64,000 bases of DNA from contig NZ_LR134318.1 of assembly GCF_900636825.1 (NCBI RefSeq), positions 1,149,501 to 1,213,500 of the forward strand, read 5' to 3'. The notes below the pieces were generated by a model that had not been told where the DNA came from, ran no database searches, and saw only the letters and a program-made list of their open reading frames with translations. The position numbers and the translations under genes were made by a program. Origin of the DNA: Pseudomonas fluorescens. GTDB lineage: Bacteria; Pseudomonadota; Gammaproteobacteria; Pseudomonadales; Pseudomonadaceae. Positions 60,494-64,000 of this stretch are shown here, in pieces; position 1 is the stretch's first letter, and the number at the start of each line of letters is the position of its first letter.

Positions 60494-60656
60494 CGGGAGC
60501 CGTTATGTTTCTGTCATCTTCACTCGGCATGCTCTGAACGACCGGTGACGCTCAAGGAAGACGCCCGGGACACAGAACTTTCTTCTCGGGCCGGCGGTCA
60601 TTTATTGTGAACACGCCCCAGGCACACAGTTTTCGGACTATTGAGTGGAGATCGAG

Positions 60657-60938
60657 ATGGAAAGTATCAGTCTATTGCTCGGTGAGGCTCTGAGCCCGTA
60701 TCAGGTAACGTTGACCCCGCGCGGCAGCCATGGCGAATGCCTGGTGACGTTGAAAAACAGCAGCGGCGCGATCGTGGTGGAACGTGAATTCAATCAGGCT
60801 CAATTGAGCGACAAACGCTTGCTGACCGATGTGGTCGACGGCTTGCACCGGGATATCCTGATCGCCGAAGGGCGGCTGGAACCCTGCGTCATTGCGGCGT
60901 TGCGCAACGCGGCTCTGGATAAACGTCCGGCGTTGTAA
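60657..60938 (+). CDS. DUF3509 family protein
   Basis: 93 residues, MESISLLLGEALSPYQVTLTPRGSHGECLVTLKNSSG, ending CVIAALRNAALDKRPAL. This matches the Pseudomonas DUF3509 family, small and of unknown function. GTGGAG lies 6 bp before ATG 60657; a GTG at 60645 would consume that site. Two hairpins follow. Confidence 0.82.
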   Translation: MESISLLLGEALSPYQVTLTPRGSHGECLVTLKNSSGAIVVEREFNQAQLSDKRLLTDVVDGLHRDILIAEGRLEPCVIAALRNAALDKRPAL

Positions 60939-61113
60939 AGATGAAATATTTTTTGTGGGAACCTTCCTGCATCCGTGTCAGTCAGACCCCATAACAGCAG
61001 GATCAAGCATTGTGCTCCGGTGCTTGTCGCTTGCTGCTACGGGTCGTTATTCGACCCCGTTTAACCCCGAGTCGTCTCCCCACTTCTCGGGGTTTCTTTT
61101 GTCCGGCGTTTGC
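60939..61113 (+). other. Gap after the DUF3509 gene: hairpin plus terminator, possible small RNA
   Basis: GGGTCG-TTATT-CGACCC at 61041-61057, then AACCCCGAG (61063-61071) and CTCGGGGTT (61086-61094) followed by TCTTTT, a good intrinsic terminator. The A+T-rich start near 60955 and the extra stem would fit a short independent transcript, but no promoter was convincingly found. Confidence 0.5.
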
Positions 61114-62067
61114 CTATTGCGCCGGCTGATGTTCGAAAAACAGGCGACTCTGCTGCATATAATCTTCGCGGCGGTCGTTATCCAGCCACGCGGCGTAACG
61201 CTGACTCAGCGGTTCATGGGGCAGGGTGCGCAGCAATTGGTTGATCTCGCCGATGGCTTGGCGTCCCTGAGTCGTGTCGGAACAGGCGACATGACTCGAG
61301 ATATATTTTCCGGTGCCCTGAATCGGATAGAACTCCAGTTCATCCTCGTCGATTTGCGCCTGCTTCGCCTGATAGCGGATTTCCGGCCAATAGCCCAACA
61401 CCACTTGCAAGCGTCCGAGGCGTTGCATCGACAGCAGATTGGCCAGCGCATCATTGCCGTAATGGGCGGTCAGGGACTCGCCCGGCGCGTGGTGCAAAAG
61501 TGCATCGATGACTTCTCCATAGCTGCGTTCTGCCACGATGCCGACTTTGCGCTCAGTGCCAGCGAGCAGCGCGGCCAAATCGACTTCGCCATTCACCAGA
61601 TACGGGAGGAGCACCGAGCGATCTTGCTGGCGCACCACCAGGCCATTGCTCACTGCGCGAAGCGCCGGTATCGAATACGTAACCGATTGCGCGCGTTGCT
61701 TGCTCCATAGCAAGGCGGGATCGCAGGCAAAGGGATTTTCCTGAAGCATTTGCAAGCCGCGAGCGCGGTTGACCCGCATCAGCGTGTGTTCGTACTGCGG
61801 CATGCCTGCGATCAGCAATGGCAACAACTGGTCGATCACGCCCTGACCCTTTCTCGGCCCTTCGAAAATCGTCATGGGTGGCAAGTCGCGCAGCAGCCAG
61901 ATCAACGTTGGTTTCGCCTGCGCTGCGCTCGATACCGCGAGCAGAATCAGCAAGCCGAACAGCCGCCGCGCCCACTCATGGGAGGCGCGGTAGGCGGGCA
62001 ATGCTGGTCGGCGGTTCAGCTTAGATGGCTCCGTCTTCGCGCAGTCGGGCGATCTGTGTTTCGTCAT
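61114..62067 (-). CDS. Periplasmic solute-binding-like protein (TIGR02285-like)
   Basis: 317 residues. After about 30 polar residues there is a signal segment (LFGLLILLAVSSAAQA), then a SBP_bac_3-like domain starting TLIWLLRDLPPMTIFEGPRKGQGVIDQLL. The family is an orphan group of periplasmic amino-acid-binding-like proteins without a dedicated permease nearby. The chosen ATG overlaps the 3' end of the CoA transferase gene by 47 bp; a later start nearer the signal peptide is possible. The function is unknown. Confidence 0.72.
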   Translation of the reverse strand: MTKHRSPDCAKTEPSKLNRRPALPAYRASHEWARRLFGLLILLAVSSAAQAKPTLIWLLRDLPPMTIFEGPRKGQGVIDQLLPLLIAGMPQYEHTLMRVNRARGLQMLQENPFACDPALLWSKQRAQSVTYSIPALRAVSNGLVVRQQDRSVLLPYLVNGEVDLAALLAGTERKVGIVAERSYGEVIDALLHHAPGESLTAHYGNDALANLLSMQRLGRLQVVLGYWPEIRYQAKQAQIDEDELEFYPIQGTGKYISSHVACSDTTQGRQAIGEINQLLRTLPHEPLSQRYAAWLDNDRREDYMQQSRLFFEHQPAQ

Positions 62068-63220
62068 AACCCAGATCATGAAGTACCTGCGCGTTGTGTT
62101 CACCGAGTTGCGGGCCGACCCATTCGGAGGATCCCGGCGTCTCAGAGAGTTTCGGGACAATGCCCGGCATCTTGAAATCCTTGCCGTCGGGCAGCTTGGC
62201 ATGCAGGAACATTTCCCGGGCGAGGTATTGCGGATCGTTGAACATGTCTTCGGCGCTGAAGATCCGGCTCACCGGCACATCGGCCTGATTGAGCAGATCG
62301 AGCACAGTTTGCAACGGCAAGGAATTGACCCAGCGATCAATCACCCCGTACAGCTCGTCACGGCGGCTGTCGCGCCCGTCATTGCTGGCCAGCGTCGGAT
62401 CGTTGGCCAGATCGTCGCGACCGATGACCTGCATGAAGCGCTTGAAGATCGCATCGCCATTCGCGCCGATCTGTACGTGCTTGCCGTCGGCGCTGGTGTG
62501 AATGGAGGAGGGCGTGATGCCGGGCATGATGTTGCCGGAGCGCTCGCGGATGAAACCGAACACATCGAATTCCGGCACCATGCTTTCCATCATCGCAAAG
62601 ATCGCTTCGTACAACGCCACGTCGACCACTTGCCCGAGTCCGCCATTGACCTCGCGATGACGCAGTGCCATCAGCGCGCCAATCACGCCCCACAGCGCGG
62701 CAATCGAATCGCCGATGGAAATCCCGGTGCGCACCGGCGGCCGATCTTCGAAACCGGTGATGTAACGCAGGCCGCCCATGGATTCGCCGACGGCGCCGAA
62801 GCCAGGCTGATCTTTCATCGGCCCGGTCTGGCCAAACCCCGACAGCCGCACCATCACCAGTTTCGGGTTCAAGGCGTGCAGGATTTCCCAGCTCAAGCCG
62901 AGCTTTTCGAGGACGCCGGGGCGGAAGTTCTCGATGAGAATGTCGGCTTCACCGAGCAGTTGTTTCAGGATCGCCAAACCCTCGGGATGTTTGAGGTTGA
63001 GCGTCAGTGACTTTTTGTTGCGCGCTTGAACGAACCACCACAGCGATGTGCCTTCGTACAATTTGCGCCACTTGCGCAGTGGATCACCGCCGTCCGGCGA
63101 TTCGATCTTGATCACTTCGGCGCCGAACTCGCCGCAAATGCGCGAGGCAAACGGTCCGGCAATCAACGTACCCAATTCAATGACTTTCAGACCCGAGAGC
63201 GGTTTGTTGGCGAACGGCAT
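62021..63220 (-). CDS. CaiB/BaiF-family (class III) CoA transferase
   Basis: 399 residues: PLSGLKVIELGTLIAGPFASRICGEFGAEVIKIE is the family N-terminus, and GISIGDSIAALWG carries the catalytic Asp171 that forms the acyl-anhydride. It transfers CoA between organic acids. No partner dehydrogenase or hydratase gene is adjacent, so the substrate is open. It is followed by, and overlaps, the binding-protein gene. Confidence 0.9.
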   Translation of the reverse strand: MPFANKPLSGLKVIELGTLIAGPFASRICGEFGAEVIKIESPDGGDPLRKWRKLYEGTSLWWFVQARNKKSLTLNLKHPEGLAILKQLLGEADILIENFRPGVLEKLGLSWEILHALNPKLVMVRLSGFGQTGPMKDQPGFGAVGESMGGLRYITGFEDRPPVRTGISIGDSIAALWGVIGALMALRHREVNGGLGQVVDVALYEAIFAMMESMVPEFDVFGFIRERSGNIMPGITPSSIHTSADGKHVQIGANGDAIFKRFMQVIGRDDLANDPTLASNDGRDSRRDELYGVIDRWVNSLPLQTVLDLLNQADVPVSRIFSAEDMFNDPQYLAREMFLHAKLPDGKDFKMPGIVPKLSETPGSSEWVGPQLGEHNAQVLHDLGYDETQIARLREDGAI

Positions 63221-63366
63221 ACTGAATCCTGTAGGACGAGGCTGTGCGGAGACAGCGTTTTAACATAGCCGACTGTCAGACGCCGCAGGTTGATCGCCAT
63301 CAATTCGATGATTGCCTACCGCATCGGTTAGACTTGCCGACTTTCCTCGTATCAAGAAGCCCGTTC

Positions 63367-63909
63367 ATGGCCCAGCCGTCCACTACCTACAAGTTTGAAC
63401 TGAACCTCACCGACCTCGACCGCAGCGTCTACGAGAGCGTCAAGCAGACCATCGCCCGTCATCCTTCGGAAACCGAAGAACGCATGACCGTGCGCCTGCT
63501 GGCCTACGCGCTCTGGTACAACGAGCAGCTGTCGTTTGGCCGTGGTCTGTCAGACGTGGACGAACCTGCGCTGTGGGAAAAAAGCCTGGACGACCGGGTT
63601 CTCCACTGGATCGAAGTCGGCCAGCCAGACGCCGACCGCCTGACCTGGTGTTCGCGCCGTACCGAGCGCACCAGTCTGTTGGCTTACGGCAGCCTGCGCG
63701 TTTGGGAAACCAAAGTGATCCCGGCGATCAAGAACCTGAAGAACGTCAACATCGCTGCGGTTCCGCAGGAAGTGCTGGAGACCCTGGCCAAGGACATGCC
63801 CCGCGTTATCAAGTGGGACGTGATGATCAGCGAAGGGACGATCTTCGTCACCGACGACCGCGGTCAGCACGAAGTCCAATTGCAGTGGTTGCAGGGCGAG
63901 CGCGGCTGA
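63367..63909 (+). CDS. yaeQ: YaeQ family protein
   Basis: 180 residues, AQPSTTYKFELNLTDLDRSVYES, with RHPSETEERMTVRLLAYALWY, the YaeQ hallmark. The fold is related to PD-(D/E)XK nucleases (Glu and ETEERM region, KVIPAIK). E. coli YaeQ suppresses RfaH loss when overexpressed; its biochemical role is unsettled. ATG 63367 gives the family start. recJ follows. Confidence 0.9.
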   Translation: MAQPSTTYKFELNLTDLDRSVYESVKQTIARHPSETEERMTVRLLAYALWYNEQLSFGRGLSDVDEPALWEKSLDDRVLHWIEVGQPDADRLTWCSRRTERTSLLAYGSLRVWETKVIPAIKNLKNVNIAAVPQEVLETLAKDMPRVIKWDVMISEGTIFVTDDRGQHEVQLQWLQGERG

Positions 63910-63963
63910 TCCCACGCCTTTAACCGATCAATCCCACGTATCAAAGAGAATTTTCGTCACCCC

Positions 63964-64000
63964 ATGCGTATCGAACCTCGCGAACTGCCTGCCACGCTGC
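63964..64000 (+). CDS. recJ: Start of single-stranded-DNA exonuclease RecJ (cut by window edge)
   Basis: Only 12 codons are inside (MRIEPRELPATL), matching the RecJ N-terminus in pseudomonads, and yaeQ-recJ is the expected order. The rest lies outside, so the call rests on the neighbour and this short match. Confidence 0.6.
   Translation, partial: MRIEPRELPATL

Overview
The window is chromosomal DNA of a fluorescent pseudomonad (Pseudomonas fluorescens group). Three things support this: gene orders known from Pseudomonas (yejK-hupN-rlmF-valS-holC-pepA-lptFG; mltF/purL; the nag cluster; ffh then rpsP-rimM-trmD-rplS; xerD-dsbC-hom-thrC; yaeQ-recJ), the dense scatter of REP/REPIN repeats typical of this group, and Pseudomonas-restricted families (DUF6124-like, DUF3509). 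No tRNA, rRNA, prophage, insertion sequence or CRISPR array is visible.

Layout. 1-400 holds the start of an mqsRA toxin-antitoxin operon with a perfect operator-like palindrome. 0.5-4.5 kb carries a GntR regulator with a CynX-type exporter, an NTF2-like protein, a GIY-YIG protein and a GST. 4.6-16 kb is housekeeping: glutaredoxin, YejK, HU (HupN), RlmF, ValS, HolC, PepA and the LPS exporter subunits LptF/LptG. 16.2-22.3 kb is lepA-lepB-rnc-era-recO-pdxJ, which directly follows lptG instead of mucD. 22.3-28.3 kb is mltF diverging from purL and a YqfO-like protein.

28.3-31.2 kb is the one accessory island: clustered REPs, a 260-bp inverted-repeat-rich element, a highly structured RNA-like leader in front of a DUF6124-like gene, a second partial copy of the leader's 5' box, and an overlapping nucleotidyltransferase/partner gene pair of toxin-antitoxin or defence type.

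31.2-38.5 kb is a complete N-acetylglucosamine system: NagE (IIC-IIB), the EIIA-HPr-EI fusion, an SIS-domain deaminase, NagA and a GntR regulator with repeated operator-like boxes. 38.7-47.3 kb carries an L,D-transpeptidase, two NUDIX enzymes, a gamma-carbonic anhydrase-like protein, DUF1289, a VUT transporter, PurT, an MHS-type transporter, a CNNM/CBS membrane protein and a CcsA-like protein. A 9-bp minisatellite sits inside a REPIN here. 47.4-58.5 kb is ffh, the rpsP operon, a thioesterase, a CPA antiporter, xerD, dsbC, hom and thrC. 58.6-64 kb has a BvgS-like sensor that lacks its kinase half, a degenerate receiver, DUF3509, a periplasmic binding protein, a CaiB-type CoA transferase, YaeQ and the first codons of recJ.

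The best candidates for undescribed biology are the DUF6124-gene leader RNA with mutually exclusive pairings (29.15-29.43 kb) and the nucleotidyltransferase pair (30.1-31.2 kb).
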